Positions 12,665 to 26,489 of a DNA stretch of 64,000 bases are shown here, piece by piece. The notes beneath the pieces were generated by a model. The model was not told the origin of the DNA. It did no database searches and saw only the letters and a program-made list of their open reading frames with translations. This DNA comes from Sclerurus mexicanus (taxonomy: Eukaryota > Chordata > Aves > Passeriformes > Furnariidae): NCBI GenBank assembly GCA_013396755.1, contig VWZF01005810.1, forward strand, positions 2,732,949 through 2,796,948, written 5' to 3'. The position numbers were made by a program, and so were the translations under genes. Position 1 is the first letter of the stretch. Each line of letters begins with the position of its first letter.

Positions 12665-14370
12665 GTTAGCCTGGTTTGCAGGCAGGTATGTCAGGATTAA
12701 AGAAAAAGACAAAAAAAACCCCAACTCTGTCAAGGCAGTCCCTTTTATATTGAGCATAAAAAGCCCACTGCATTGGCCAGAAAAATGTACAGAAACTGCA
12801 AGGCCAAGGAGACGATCTTAAATGTAAAGCTCTACTTACACCTGTCTATAAGGCAGAAAGAAGCTGGAGTTACTCATAATCTGAAGAGACATGGAGCATT
12901 GTCACAGAATCACTGGTGACTTTCCCACCAGACCTTACACTGTCATACTGTCAGATACTGCAGTTCATGTCTCCCTGCCAGGCTCACGCCCCCACAATAA
13001 GCATAAAATAAATGCTGGAGCAAGGGACTGTAACACACTGCACACAAACAGAGCAGTGATACCCACACTAAACATGATTTCACAGTACAGAAAGAAAGCC
13101 ATCTTCCCAGTTTAGCATTTTTGTACAAAATGGTTCTTGATTCAGTCATGCTGAGAAAACACAAGGAAATAAATAAAAGCATGAGTTTTCAAAATTTAAT
13201 TAAAACAAATTAATTCCTAATGGACAGCAAGAGTTTCCCGCTCAACTTAAAACCAGTATTAAGTGCTAAAAACAAAAGGATGGGCCCAGTTAATTTTTGA
13301 GTGTAAGTTTTCCACTTTAAGGAACAGAGCATAGCACACAAGATAACAGGCAGACCAGTAATCCATAGGGTTTGTGAAGATGGAGAGCATGAACTGCAGT
13401 ACTCCAAACTCCTGAGAAACTGTGAATATTTGTGGATTTCTCCCCTTGCATGCCTAATAAATGAGCTGTTGGCTCAGTGTGCTCTGCTCACCTGAGCTGA
13501 CTCACATGTGTGCAGTGAACAGGCTGTGAACTGCCATGAAATTCCAGCTCCACGATGAGTAGAGTGGACAAAAACACCACATGATTGAGTTTATATTCAA
13601 TGATATTGTCAACTTTCTTTTGCAAAACCAAGTTAACAAGAAAAAAAAAAATCATTGGCCTTTTCTGTAGAAAGGAAAGAGCAGAACAGTGTATTCTTAC
13701 TAAAAGATGTCCCTTAGAAGCACATTTAATTACACCAATTATGGAACGTGATCAAAAGCCCCCTCAAGTTTCTTAGAGTGTTGCTGAGAACATCTCCTCT
13801 GTATTGATCCCACTGGAAGCCTTTTTTCCCCCCATGGCTCTTTATTGATTATCTGAGATATGCAGTGCTTATTTGCAATACATAAACTGACCTTCTCTAG
13901 AAGAATACAGATGTTGGAAATGTGATTTACTTAGTAATTTACAACTCACAACTAGTTTCCAATCTTAAAAAAATTAAGGGGGCGAATGGGCGAATGACAG
14001 TCTGAGTTTACAACTTTTATGCCAGTAATCAATGTTTTGCTTACTTTCCTTATAAATATTATATTAAAGTAATATTATCCAAGGACTTTTAAGGACTATA
14101 AAAACCCTGCTGGATGGTACTTCATCATAGTCCTAACTAAACATGTCAGAAAATTAAATACATTTTACTAGAAGGGGGTATAAAACAAGAGAAACTTTAA
14201 GGGCATGTCTCCCCCATGCCATACAACCATATCTGTGCTCCACAGCACAGCGTAGGGCAGGAATGGACAAACGAGCACCAGCACAGGCGTGTACATTCAC
14301 ACAACATTAAGCAGCCCCAGGGGAGATATCTGCTTAGTTCCAAAGCGGGAGAACTGGGCATCCCAATGGA
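12665..14370. other. Unassigned non-coding DNA
   Basis: AT-rich sequence with no frame above about 80 codons and no recognised repeat, RNA gene or exon. Confidence 0.45.
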
Positions 14371-14377
14371 TCTCACC

Positions 14378-14397
14378 AGGGCTCATTAGGGCTCATT
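14378..14397. repeat. 10-bp tandem duplication
   Basis: The decamer AGGGCTCATT occurs twice head to tail. This is a simple local duplication with no other feature attached. Confidence 0.8.
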
Positions 14398-15022
14398 AAC
14401 TCCTGGAGATAGCTGCAGCAACAGCCTGAGCATCCCACAACTGCACTTTGTCACACAGTGCGACACACTGATATGTACTCATCTACACCCAGGAGTGGAG
14501 ATCACTTGCTTCCTGCTAAGGATTCTTTCCCCAGGGTGAAAAAAAAAGCTTCAGGGTCAAAGCTACTGTTTTTCTGCTGTTTATATGGCATGAACACACA
14601 CTGCTCCATGACTAGTGCTTAGATGGACTTTGCCACACTGCTAATTAACAACAGGATAGTTTATAATGGCACAAACTGGCAAGAGGTATTTTCCAAGTTA
14701 GCTCTGAAATACAATTTTAAAGAAACAGAGTGTGGAAATGCAAATGTCAAGGAACATAATACTAAAAAGAGACTTGGACTGCTCTGTGTCACAAGAACTG
14801 GCTGAAGAGATCTTTTGCAAGCTTCCTCCAAGAGCCCAGAGACTCAAAGGAACAGAATAGAGCCATGCCTCATCTTTGCCATCCTGAGAGGAAGACGCTC
14901 ACACTCATCTGCATTAATCACTGAGAAAGCAAAATGATAACAGAGGCAAGCTGAAAAAGCACATAACATCTAGTCGGGAAAGGAAAAAGACCCTGCTCCC
15001 TAGTTGGTTTTGCCTTCCACGA

Positions 15023-15064
15023 ATCCCTAAGTAAAGTGAGTATATCCCTAAGTATACTTTACTT
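15023..15064. repeat. Overlapping direct and bulged inverted repeat
   Basis: ATCCCTAAGTA is present at 15,023-15,033 and again at 15,044-15,054. Overlapping this, TATACTTTACTT (15,053-15,064) is the reverse complement of two blocks at 15,029-15,035 and 15,040-15,044, which are separated by a four-base bulge. The result is a 12-bp bulged stem with an eight-base loop. It is probably the product of a local template-switch event. Confidence 0.7.
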
Positions 15065-18000
15065 ATATTCTTTTTTCACTAAAATAAAACTTAGCACTTT
15101 TCCTATAACCACTTCACAATAAAAAAAAAAATTCTAACACTAATCACATGACAGCACTGAATCCTGTTTCTCCCATCACAGAGCTTCGACACTGTAGAAC
15201 AAAAACATGCCCCACAAGTGAATGGGAAGACTGTTCATTTATCAGTCTGCACTACCACATCCCCTGACCTATTTTATTACTAAAAATAGTCCCTCTTAGG
15301 TCACTGCTGCAAATTGAATTCTGCTGCTTCATTGCCCACTGCAATCTCACAGAACTGCATGCTGCCTACACACAAAACACTAAGTAGGTTAACTTATTCA
15401 CTGCCACGGACACAGCCAGTCTTCTCATGCAGATAAAAAGGAACAAATAATTTTGCCTAAAATGAGTGAAATGTTTCTTGCAATGCAGCTTAAGCCCAAA
15501 CGCAATTATTTATGTTACATCATGAATATAAACACTTGGCTTCCAATTTGCCCACACTTACAATATGTTTTTCAACATTATCCTTGCAAAATATGTTTTC
15601 AAAGCCATTCAATGTTACAAGTGATGCAATAGCAGTCCTAATGACCTCTGCTGATACAACACCTATAAGGAACAACAGACAAGTTTTTCTTGTTAAGTCC
15701 CCTCCCCAAAATAAGTCTAGGAAGTGAGGACACAGGAGGGAATCAGCCAAATGTTCCAAGTTAAAAAGGCAACACCTTCTTTCAAAAGGCCAAGACCCTG
15801 TATTTGTAATTCACAATTCAAAGCACTTCATGATACCATGAAGAGAGCTGGCAAATTTAGACCTAACAGACACAAGGCTCTTTCCAAAGAGAGAGGAAGA
15901 GGAAGGCATGGATTTGACAGAGCAAGAACTTCCTACAGAATCCTAAACAGGAGACGGAAATAGGTATTATTGACCACTTCATGCTTAACAGTGAACAGAC
16001 ATACAGAATATGCTATGTCCTCGCTATTTAATTTGAGCTAGACAGAATAAGACCAGCATAAGCATATTTCCCTGGGCTATTACTGCATCTTCATTTCATT
16101 ACTTCAATAGCTCCCCAATCTTAAACAAACACACCCAAAACGCAAAGAAAGATCAAAGACAACTGACTCCATGTCAGCTTTTTGCTTAAATCACTGCAAA
16201 TTCTTTTGGGAATTTCTTAGTATGCAGCTGATGCACACAGAGCTGAACCATTCAAATGATTCATGGCCTCATTAACCTAACTTCATTGTTACTTAGTTAT
16301 GAAACCAAGTTTCTCACTTCCTGCTATTCTAAGAATAACATCTGCCAAATCTGGGCTCTCTTGACAGAGGGAAAATCCAATGTCTTCAGGGCACAAAACA
16401 CTCTCAGTTCTGTCTGAGTTTCAGCCAGTGTCATTTACTGAGATGCTGGAGGCACTGTAGGTCACAACTTGTGTGAAAAATCCATGGCCTTCCCAGTTAA
16501 CAGAGATGAGCCCAAATACATCACTATACAGGGAACCATACAGTCTCTTATCAAGGATACATGAAGTGTGCTCACAGAAAGAAGAGGAAACTGGCCTTGC
16601 CAGCCAAGGTGCAATTTCCAATTCATTGAAAAGTCACAGAATATACACTACAAAGCTGCCTGAGTCTGAGTTTCTGATCATCCTGAGCTCCAGATTTGCA
16701 ACATCTTGCTAGGGCTTGATTATGGATTTAAAAAAAAAAAAAGAGATACCACTTTCTTATTTCTAGCCAGTAGGTCAAAGTAAAGTTGGTCTGTTGATAT
16801 GTGTTTTTCAAAGGTATATTACCCACTTCAGTATCATCAAATCATAGGGCACAAGTGACACACAAGAGAACAAGAGATGCCTGGCATATGTGGACAGTCG
16901 TTCTTAAATGAACATGTTATTTTTTCTGAAAGGCCTCTTCACCACCCAAACCCAAGAGAAATGGGTATTAAGTTCCTTACATAATGAAGACATGGAGTCC
17001 TCTTTACTTTTTATCAGAAAAAGCAGGTTTCACAGTTTTAGACTGCATGACTAATGAGTCGTCTCAATGGGATGTCCTTTTAGACCTTAGTTTCTCTGAG
17101 ATGTTACAGCATTAACTGCCTTTTTATTTCTTAGGAGATCAAGAAAGTGTTATGTAGGAACACTTTTAATGCAGTCACTGCACTTCAAAGGCACATTACT
17201 TCATTCTCTTTTTGAACTCCTCCAGTAACACTTCTGCTTAACAACACCTTCCCCTATTAGAAATCCTGTTTATATGTGTATGTCTATATTGATTCTCAGA
17301 GACATGATCAAAATAATCCAAGGTCATATAACAGATTATTCAATAGGTCGGGTAACCAGCAGGAATGCTAAGTTAGTATTAGCAAGATAATTAACAACAG
17401 TACTGAAGCAATTAGCTCAATATAAGTGAAAATAAACTACTTGTGCCACTTTTCTACAGTCACTGCATATGAAACTAAGAGATTATTTGCATAAGTATTT
17501 AACTACCTAATTAATACTATGGTCACAAGTGTGAAAGTATTTGAACCCTGTTGACTATAGTTAATACCACACTTTAAAAGTCAAAATTTAGTCTAAGTTT
17601 GCAAACCAACTTGCCAAAACAAAACCCACAATGATATTTATGAAGCTTTAAAATCTTCCAAGACCTAGATAAACTGTTCTTTATGGATCACTAAGACATA
17701 GTCTAAGCAGCTTTCTGAGTGCCTGGACCCACTTAATGTGAAGTGAAAACAAACGTGCACTATTGCTACTGAATTCTTACGGAAAGAGTAGGAAATATGT
17801 AATACATTTTGGGCTAAAGGTCAAAGACAAAATAAAACTTAACAAGATTTTTGAAAATATATTTCAGTCCCAAACCACAGAATTTACCAGTTAAACCAGT
17901 TCACCATTTAGGTTTGGTTCTGCACATCACTATCTTCTGACTGTGGGGAGCTGCAAAATCAAGTCTTTTGTGTTTCAGCATCTAAGAAAATTTAGGACTG

Positions 18001-21000
18001 TTACCAACCATCTATTAAGGCCACACCATTCAGCAGTACTAATTAAATGCACTGCCATATCTTAACTTCTATCATAGTAAATTATAAATTACAGAAATAT
18101 TGGCACAAAGACAAAAGAGGCAATTTGAGGCCTGAACCATGTCTGGTGAAGTGACATGTCACTAAGTCAGTAAGTAATTTTAACGCTCACTCCTCATGGT
18201 GCCTTCCATGCCTGGTCACTTTTGCAAGTGGTGGGCACCTACGTTCACCTGCCCAAATGCCTATGTCAAACCAGGTACAGGTCACTGCAGCACTTGTGCA
18301 TCCTGCAGTTTGATTTTCAACTCTGATTTATGAAGCCTGTTTTCAAACAGGGGTCAAGGCTGGGAAGAACAGAAGTTGCTTCTCATGGCCAAAAAGTCAC
18401 ACTACCTTCTCTTCCAGGAAAGAAAAATCCTCAAGGCTGAGGACCCCCGGAGTCTGCACTGCTCAGAATATCCAGGACAGTGCACGAGGCTGTCAGCTCA
18501 CGTACACACTTGGTGAAGAAAAGAATTAGCTATGATCTCACACTCCATTTTGAACATCTGCAAACAAATGCTAAATCAGCAGGATACCTCCTTCTGCTCT
18601 CAGTGTTTTGCCTCATGCTCTCTCTTTTTCCAGAAGAGCTACTTCAGTGAAGAGACCCCTTGGAAACCCTCACATTTCCTAACACCTATGAAAACACTTG
18701 TAAAGTAGCCATGTGATAGAGGTGCCAAATCATCAGTTGCAAATCCACCTCATTTGCCTTAGTCTCCAGCAGCTGCAAAATTAAAAATAGCTGCCATAGG
18801 CAAACCACAACTGAAGATGAGAACATTGTTCATTTATTTTAGGCTGATAATGGCATCACTGTTGACATGTTTGGGCTCTGAAAGGAGCACTAATGAGGAA
18901 ATGGACAAAATTATTAAGGCAGAACAAGGAACATTCTAAAATAGAAGTGGGAAAATTACCCTCCTTTTAAATTTCTATGGAAAATTTGACTAGCCACGAC
19001 AAAATTATATGCTTATTTGGCTCTTTAGGATGAATTTCTTGTTAACTACAAGAAGAGCAATCATTTAAAGTAGTATTTTCAGCTCTTAAAATTGATTCTC
19101 ACTCTGACCAAACGAGACTATTTTTTTCATCAGGTATCAAAATTATATGCCATCATTGCCTCCTCACAACTTGAGAAAGACATGGTCAATAAGGAATGAA
19201 ATAGTATTACTGTAAAATTTACTCTCCCATTTTTGGTCACTTCCTGGCAAACCCCAACATTTACAGGATACTTTCAGTTCCCAGAGGAGCCTTCTTCAAG
19301 AATGAGAAATTACATTTCACAGAGTGTAGCAGCAGTATTACCTATGTACTGTGTGTGTTTTTGCTGTTATGTTGTCTGCAAAACCACTGAAACACAATTC
19401 TCATTTTGTGAGCAAAACGCAGGGTGGGGAGTGTGCACAAAGAGTGGAATCCACTTGCTTCATTCACAAAAACAGCAGTAGTTGCTACATAGTTAAATGT
19501 TGCACGGGAGCTGTTTGGGAAGAAGGTGTTCTGTTCATAAGGTGAATCCCTCTGCAGTACTCACATATTTGTCAGATTTCCCCTATTACTAATTAGCCAT
19601 TGGGTAACCCAAGGTCAGTCCTGCCTCTTGGGGCTGCAAGCCAGGTTTCCTAAATCTTCAGTGTGGAAAAGAGCCATCAGTGCAACTGAAATTTCCAAAT
19701 GATTTCTGAGCTACAGCTTTCCACCACTGTGCCACAGGGAGCAGATACCTCTGAAAGGACCGGGTTCACTGAAGGGCTACCTGACCTCCAGGAGCAGAAA
19801 AGCTGCCAAGTTTCAATTATTTTCGTTCAACCATGAAAGGCATCTCTGGAGGCCTTTGGATAAACATACTCTTAAAATATACAGAATTAAATGCTTCTAA
19901 GCAGAAAAGCATCAGGCATAGTTTAAGCTGATCTACACACTCACAGATACATTTAATGATCTTATGAGGCATTACACCATGGCAGTGGCCATTGTCAATG
20001 TACCCCTTCAAATGGGATCCCTTCCTGGTCTGTAAAGAGCCCAGGCACAGATACATCTATGGATTGTGGAGGGGAAACCCCCCGCCCTGACCTGCAGCCA
20101 TCGATGGTAGCCCTCAGGGCTGTACCAGAGAGGCCATGCCCTCTGTGCTGGGAGCAAACCCAGTGCAAGATTCACTCTCGGGCTCAATTTAAACCGAAAC
20201 CATAAATATAAACCCTAAATATGAAACTACACCATTTTTTTGGACATTGCTACATCCCAGGATAACCCAGAACTGGCTCTTGGACCACAGCATAACAAAG
20301 ATGATTAAATAAAAACTTGCCACAATCATTTTTTCAGTCACTTCTGAGAGGATGTTCTTTTTAGTTTCATTGTTGTACCTAAATTGCATTTGGAGAGCAG
20401 GTATACTTTGGAAACAGGTCAGAATTAAGCTACTAAGTTACTATGCATTCAGAGTTCAAGGAGAACCTTAGTTTCAGATAAGAAGTCCTTTAAGACACTA
20501 GACTTCTGCTCCAGTCTCTGTCACTCCTTTGTTAATTACATTTGGGCATTGCTGTCCCAGAAACAAGAAACTATGTAAGAACAAATTTTAAGAGCGTCAT
20601 GCAGAATAACCAAGATTTGCATACACTGCCTAAGTGCTCATATAAATGTTCCTCATTCTCAGGATTATAAAACGCAAGCTAGCGGCCTGCCTATGTCACT
20701 TCAGCTATTTGTCTTGAATTAGGCAAAGATAGACAAAGTATTTGCCTCTTGGAAATTACATATCCCACTTGTCTACCCAAAAGAAAGTGCTGTGTTTTCA
20801 ACTATCACACCTACACAAAGTTTCTACATGTTTAAACACAAAGCCAATATATTTCCCTCTTCTGGGTCATTTTTTTATGATGCCCGTTTCAGCCTCCTGT
20901 GCTAAACATAGAAGGCTGAGTAAATTTGGCAGGAGCATCCTCAGAGGAGGAATGTCTTGCTTGTTTATCAGGAAAATGAAGCCCTTTCTGTGCTTTTTAC

Positions 21001-24000
21001 AAACCTGTTTGCCCCTTCTCCTTTGCTGCAGCTATTCTGAACCAACTTGGTGATGAAGACAGAGGATTTGTGCATTCTGGAGTCTGGAGCCTTTTACTTA
21101 TTTACAGACCACTGCTCCCTTTGTGCACTGCAGCTTGCTGTACTCTGAAGGAACACTCACTGCTCGGAATTATTACAGACTCCATTCTTTTTCTGTTGAG
21201 CATTGACTTGCACAAGGCAGAGCTGTTCCAGTTTGATTAACATGAAGAACAGCAGCACCAATGCATGACAGGAAAGCTGAGACTACCCTTAGGATGACTT
21301 TGTTTTATCAAAACAACAACGTGGCTAAATATTGTTTGCAAAGTGCCAGTCTGATATGAAAGAGAAACCAAAAATCCTGAACAACAAGAGATGCTGAGCT
21401 TTCAGAAGGTATCCAGTCAATGTTATATAAAACTGAAGCAGTTTTGGGAAAACACACATAAGGACACTGAAAAGAAGACACCAAACTGACAAGGGTCAGA
21501 CTACATGAGTTTTAAAGGAGTGCCTGATTACTGCTACACTCACAAAAACATTAGAGAAATTAATTGCTTAGCATTCAGATCAAAGACTCAGCTGTACTTT
21601 TAGTGACATTATTAAATGGACCATCTTATACCCTCTGTAAAAGCATTTATCAGAATTCTCAGATTGCTCTTTGTGCCCTGCAGAGAAATCTGTTCCCCCT
21701 CTGCTCAGAAGTGATCCATCTTGCTGCAACTTACCTGTCACTGAACGGTTTTGTAAAAACAGCAGAATCAACAGCCCTGTCACTTCCATGTCACTCTGAC
21801 TGTCCAAAATACATAGAAAAATGCACCTGAAATTTTCAACAGTGAATGACAGTGACAAAACTTGGAAGATCATCAAATTCCACCAACACTCAAGACCTTT
21901 TGGTGAGCAGGGTGGGTAAGTACTGAGGACATTACAGAGCACAGGAAGGTTGAAGTTATTTAGCAGTTGCCTTGGAACCCCACATCAAGAAAAACCTTGA
22001 GAATCTCTCTGAGCTCCCTCAGATTATACTGAAAAATGCCATGGGGATTGAGACATCTAAAAGCTATTTTATCCTCTCCTTAAAATGAGGGATTCTACAA
22101 ATTGGAAGAATCTCAGAACCAGATGCAGAAATACTTAGAAATATTTTCTATTATAGTCTACACTAGCAGCCTAGCCTTTTATGAAAGGGGAATTAACATT
22201 ATTTTAAGTATTAATATTTAAAAGTATTGTAATATAAAGACAAAAAAGTCTAAGTTATTGCACTGTAGTCCTGGGACATGAATGAGAGAAATGCCATCTA
22301 AAAGTTACTCCTGTAAAACTGTTTTCACATCTTTGAGTCATATCAATGTGTATGTAAACAGTCCACAAATCTGGGTTAATACATCAAGTGTATCTACGGA
22401 ACAACCCAGTAAATGCCTGTGTCTGCCTGGTTCGGACATTAGAATTTACAACTATGTAGTGAAGAGGCTGCAATCTGTATGGAGACTAAGAAGCAATTGA
22501 GGAGTACTACCATATAATCATCCTGCATCACCAGAATATGAAAACAGAAAAATTTTGAAAAGTAGTACCCAAAGACAGTGATCAATCTGACACACCATAA
22601 CAAGGCTGATCATCATCCAGTGTGATGCCTTACAACCCCAAGAAGCTGGGCCCCCAAAGACATGTGTGTACAACAAACCAAAAAAAAATGAATAAACTTA
22701 AAATAACTCTAAATATCTTGGCTGAAATCACTCAAATTCCACGGAAGTGTCACATATCTCATTGACCATAAAAGAGTACACCAGAAACATTCCAGAACAG
22801 TAAGATGATGCAGGTTCACTAGTTCTGAAAAAGATCAGAGCCTTAAAGTTATATATACAGTTATAAATTGATGGCAGCTGACTACACTAGAAGTGAACGA
22901 AGTTAATTTCCAGAGAAACTGACTTGTCACAGTTCCATGGGGGCTTTCTGGACATTTTTCTTGCTAGGCACAGCCTAACAGCTGAACTCCAGCTCTTCTG
23001 AGCCATGGAACAGCTTTAAAAACAAAAAAAAAATTAAAAAAAACCCAAGACAGATGGATCATTGCACCATGCAATCAAACTTAACTTTCCCGCTGTATAC
23101 CAACGTATCACATGGTTTTCCACTGTTTGTCAGCAATTTCCTTCAGCATAGTTTCTCTATATTTGGGATAGAGTATGTACCTGTTAGATACATCTCAGGC
23201 TGAGTGGGGAAAATATAATTAGATTAATGGAACAAAATTATTTTTTTAACTTCTGCTTCTGGAAATGCCTTTCATTTTTGCACATCATGTACAGAATACC
23301 AAATGGAGGTGTGTTATACTATAGAAGGCATTTATTCTCCAAGTTACAGCTTTGCAGTACTGCAGCATCATCAACATTTTACTGTCTTGGCCAGGCATTT
23401 AACATGATCCAAACCTGACTTCAAGCTTCATTCTTCTAGCCGCTATTAATGCAGCTTAATAGAGTATTTTACAGTGCTATATAACAGACTGGAAATCACT
23501 TCATCATGGCATAACATATTTGCTTTGTGCCTTGAGCTTTTTTGTGGAACTAGTACACAAGAAAACAAGTCATCCCCCTGGATAAAGCAGAGAAACAGGA
23601 CTTCAGACAAGTTGTATCTACATATTTCTCACCTATATAGTCCTTTTCTTACCTATTGCATGCTTTTTTAAGGAGATCACACAATTCTGTCTTATAGTTT
23701 TTGCTAAGGTTTTAGGGTTGAGAGAAGCACATACACTGGACAGTAGGATAAGCTTTCACTGAGCCAAGGAATGAGGATTTAGAAAATCCTGTTAACAGAG
23801 GAAATGAAAACCATCAAATTCATGGTCACACGAACCGCAACAAACATGTGATGAGGGTAAGCTGCAGTGCCCAAAGCAGCAGGGAGTGACTCAAGCAGGA
23901 CCTCACAATTTTAGTTCCCTTGGGTGTTCAGCGCTCTCAGCTGTGGAGTCTGCAGGCTCAGCACCTGCAGCAAACAAAGGCCTGTTGAATTCTGCTGCCC

Positions 24001-26465
24001 TTCCCCAAAGACCCAACCAAATTCCAGCTATAAAGAAAGCATACACACATTTACTATCATTATTTTGTAGGTGACTGCACAGCCATACTTTGATATATCC
24101 AGCTGAACTTTCAAAAACATGATGTTCTCTAATCCCTAACTGCTGGGCACAGACCACCAGTTGTGAACATATCCTTCCTAAGGGTGAAAATCAGCACATT
24201 AGTTTCTAATCAAGACAATTACCAGGTTTGAGCTCCGGCCCTGGAGACTTAAATGAATGCACAAAGTAACAATACATGTTTATTGTTCTTAGGCTTTAAC
24301 TGCTCACATTGAATTTGCAAGTCAGCATCAGGCAGAAGCAACCACAAGACCTTTGCAGACAGAAATAATTCTCAAAGTTAGAAAGCAATAGTTTCACAAA
24401 GCATAAGAAAGCTAATAACTTGAAACATATTGGAATACAGAGTCTCTGAAGCGAGATATTTCAAAATGAGGTACATTTTGTACTTCAGGAGACTTACAGA
24501 GCATCCATTACAATTATGATACTTCACTGGTAGCTACCATAATTACCTGGAGAGGAAAAAAACCATTCGATTTCTGGCATTTAATTTGCTTGCTGGGGAA
24601 TCTCTTTGCTTAATAGATATTTATGCTATTTTCCTTGCAGAGGGCATGTTGCCATGGAGCACTGATCACAGGTACTAGCAAGTGATGCTGCCTTTGTGAA
24701 CTGCAGTCTTCACCTGAGGGACTGGATCTTACTACATGTCAGCCTTAACCAGGTACACAGGGCAAAACCAGAGCAGTGATTGTATTTATTTTGATTTTAG
24801 TGAATTGTCTCATCCAGAAGCTGCTCTTAGAAGTCTTCCCCATTTTTCACTGGCACTTTGCTTTGACAGAATGGAGTTTCCTTTCCTTAGAGTGAGAAGG
24901 TGGCAGATGGGAGAAGGAGGAGGATCCAAGTAGACAGAGAAGTATTGCACAAGACACATGCTGAACTTGTCAACAGAACAAGATTTCTTTACTACAGTGC
25001 TTAAAAAAATTAAAGTGGCTGCTTCTTTATTCAACAAATCTACAAGATGCTGTACAATAGCATTTAGGCTTTTTTTTTTTTATTTTAGGGTATCCAGAAT
25101 TTACCTAGGAATAATCTTGCCTTGCAGTTAACTTAATCAACAGTGTAGTAGTGAGACTGAAGGAATTTGAGTGACATCTGAGTGACAGCAAACCATCATA
25201 CTACTCCTGCTATAAATGGCAGGCAACACAAGGTTTGGATGTAAGCAGATACATTTGGATTCCTGCCTCCTTTCATTAGGAAGTGGCAAGATGAGTCTCG
25301 GGGACTAAAAAAAAGAAAAAAGCTTAAAAATAGGGTGAGTGCTCTTAGAACAGCAAGGATATCATATCCTGATACTTTTAATATTTTTTTCTCTTTTGGG
25401 CCTGCAGAAAAGAAATTCATGTGAGCATCAAGATTATGACTGGCCAGATGCCCCCCAAAAAAGCTGCATAGACTAACAACCCTGACCCTCCTTCCAATCT
25501 GGCACTGGCAGACTTGCAGCTGCCTTCTTCCTGCATGGCATTTCTCTATGGGAGAGGAATAGAACTGCACTACCAGGATTAAAGGAAGACTCCAGGTTAA
25601 ATAAACATATCTAAAAGTTGCCTCTGGTATGGAACCTTTCATTACCCACCAAGTCCTGTAGCAGAGAAGACTAAAGGCATGTTCAGTGACCACAAAGCAG
25701 ATGGTGAGAGGTCTGTCCAACAACTCATGGTAGAGCACAGAGACTAGTGAGACTTTTCCACTTCTCTGTACAGAAATAACAATAAAAGTACTTACTTTTC
25801 TTGTCTAAGCAAACATCTGCTTCTAAGAAAAGGCTAAAATCACCCATGCAAAGGGTCTGCATCATAGAGAACCAGTGAGTGCTACAAATTTTTCATACAT
25901 AACACATCATCCTTCTTGTTCAATGAGAAGCACACATTAACATGATGACTTACATGCAACTGGTACTTCTGAAATAATCCCATTAGCAGGCCTCAGTTAC
26001 AGAACTTCCCTTGAAGTAAAGGTCACAGATTTGGTCTACTATATTACACCACCAGGAAACACTAAGAAATTATGAACTATTCCTATCTAAATTAGGATAC
26101 AATTTATGTTACCGGAGTTGCAAGTAAGCATTCATTAAATCAATATCATGAAAAAACACACATGTTGGCAAATGTAACAGCTCCCAAGATTCTGTTAACA
26201 CAACCACATTCAGCAGCTTACACTGGAAAATAGTCCTTACCCCTTGAGCATAGGTACATCTTTCACCACTGACACACCACACACCAAGTGTCTGTCCCAC
26301 GTGCTCATTTAGAAGCACAACATGTTGCAGGGCTTTAAGAGATACACATTTAATCTCATTCAACTTTAAAAGACCTTGAAATGTTCAGAACTAAAAAAAA
26401 GGAAACAGAAGAAACCCAACGCCAAAACAAACAAAAAGAAATTACAAGGGGGGAAAAAATAGAAA
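15065..26465. other. Unassigned non-coding DNA (about 11 kb)
   Basis: Long AT-rich stretch without a recognised gene, LTR, CR1 tail or structural RNA. The longest open frame (25,196-25,738, minus, 180 codons) is rich in hydrophobic residues but has no start context, domain or neighbour that supports it. It reads like chance translation of T-rich DNA. A T12 run lies at 25,070-25,081. Conserved non-coding elements could be present but cannot be recognised without an alignment. Confidence 0.45.
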
Positions 26466-26489
26466 GTTTGAAAGCCAAGGCTTTCAAAC
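26466..26489. repeat. Perfect 11-bp inverted repeat with 2-base loop
   Basis: GTTTGAAAGCC (26,466-26,476) is followed by AA and its exact reverse complement GGCTTTCAAAC (26,479-26,489). The very short spacer makes it close to a perfect palindrome. No transposon end or operator context is seen nearby. Confidence 0.85.

Noticed and set aside
20098..20107. CCATCGATGG palindrome
   Set aside because: Ten bases are too few to stand out in 64 kb, and nothing nearby gives it a role.
25196..25738. 180-codon minus-strand open frame, the longest in the window, rich in hydrophobic residues
   Set aside because: No recognisable domain, no neighbouring frame that could be a spliced partner, and its hydrophobicity follows from T-rich composition.
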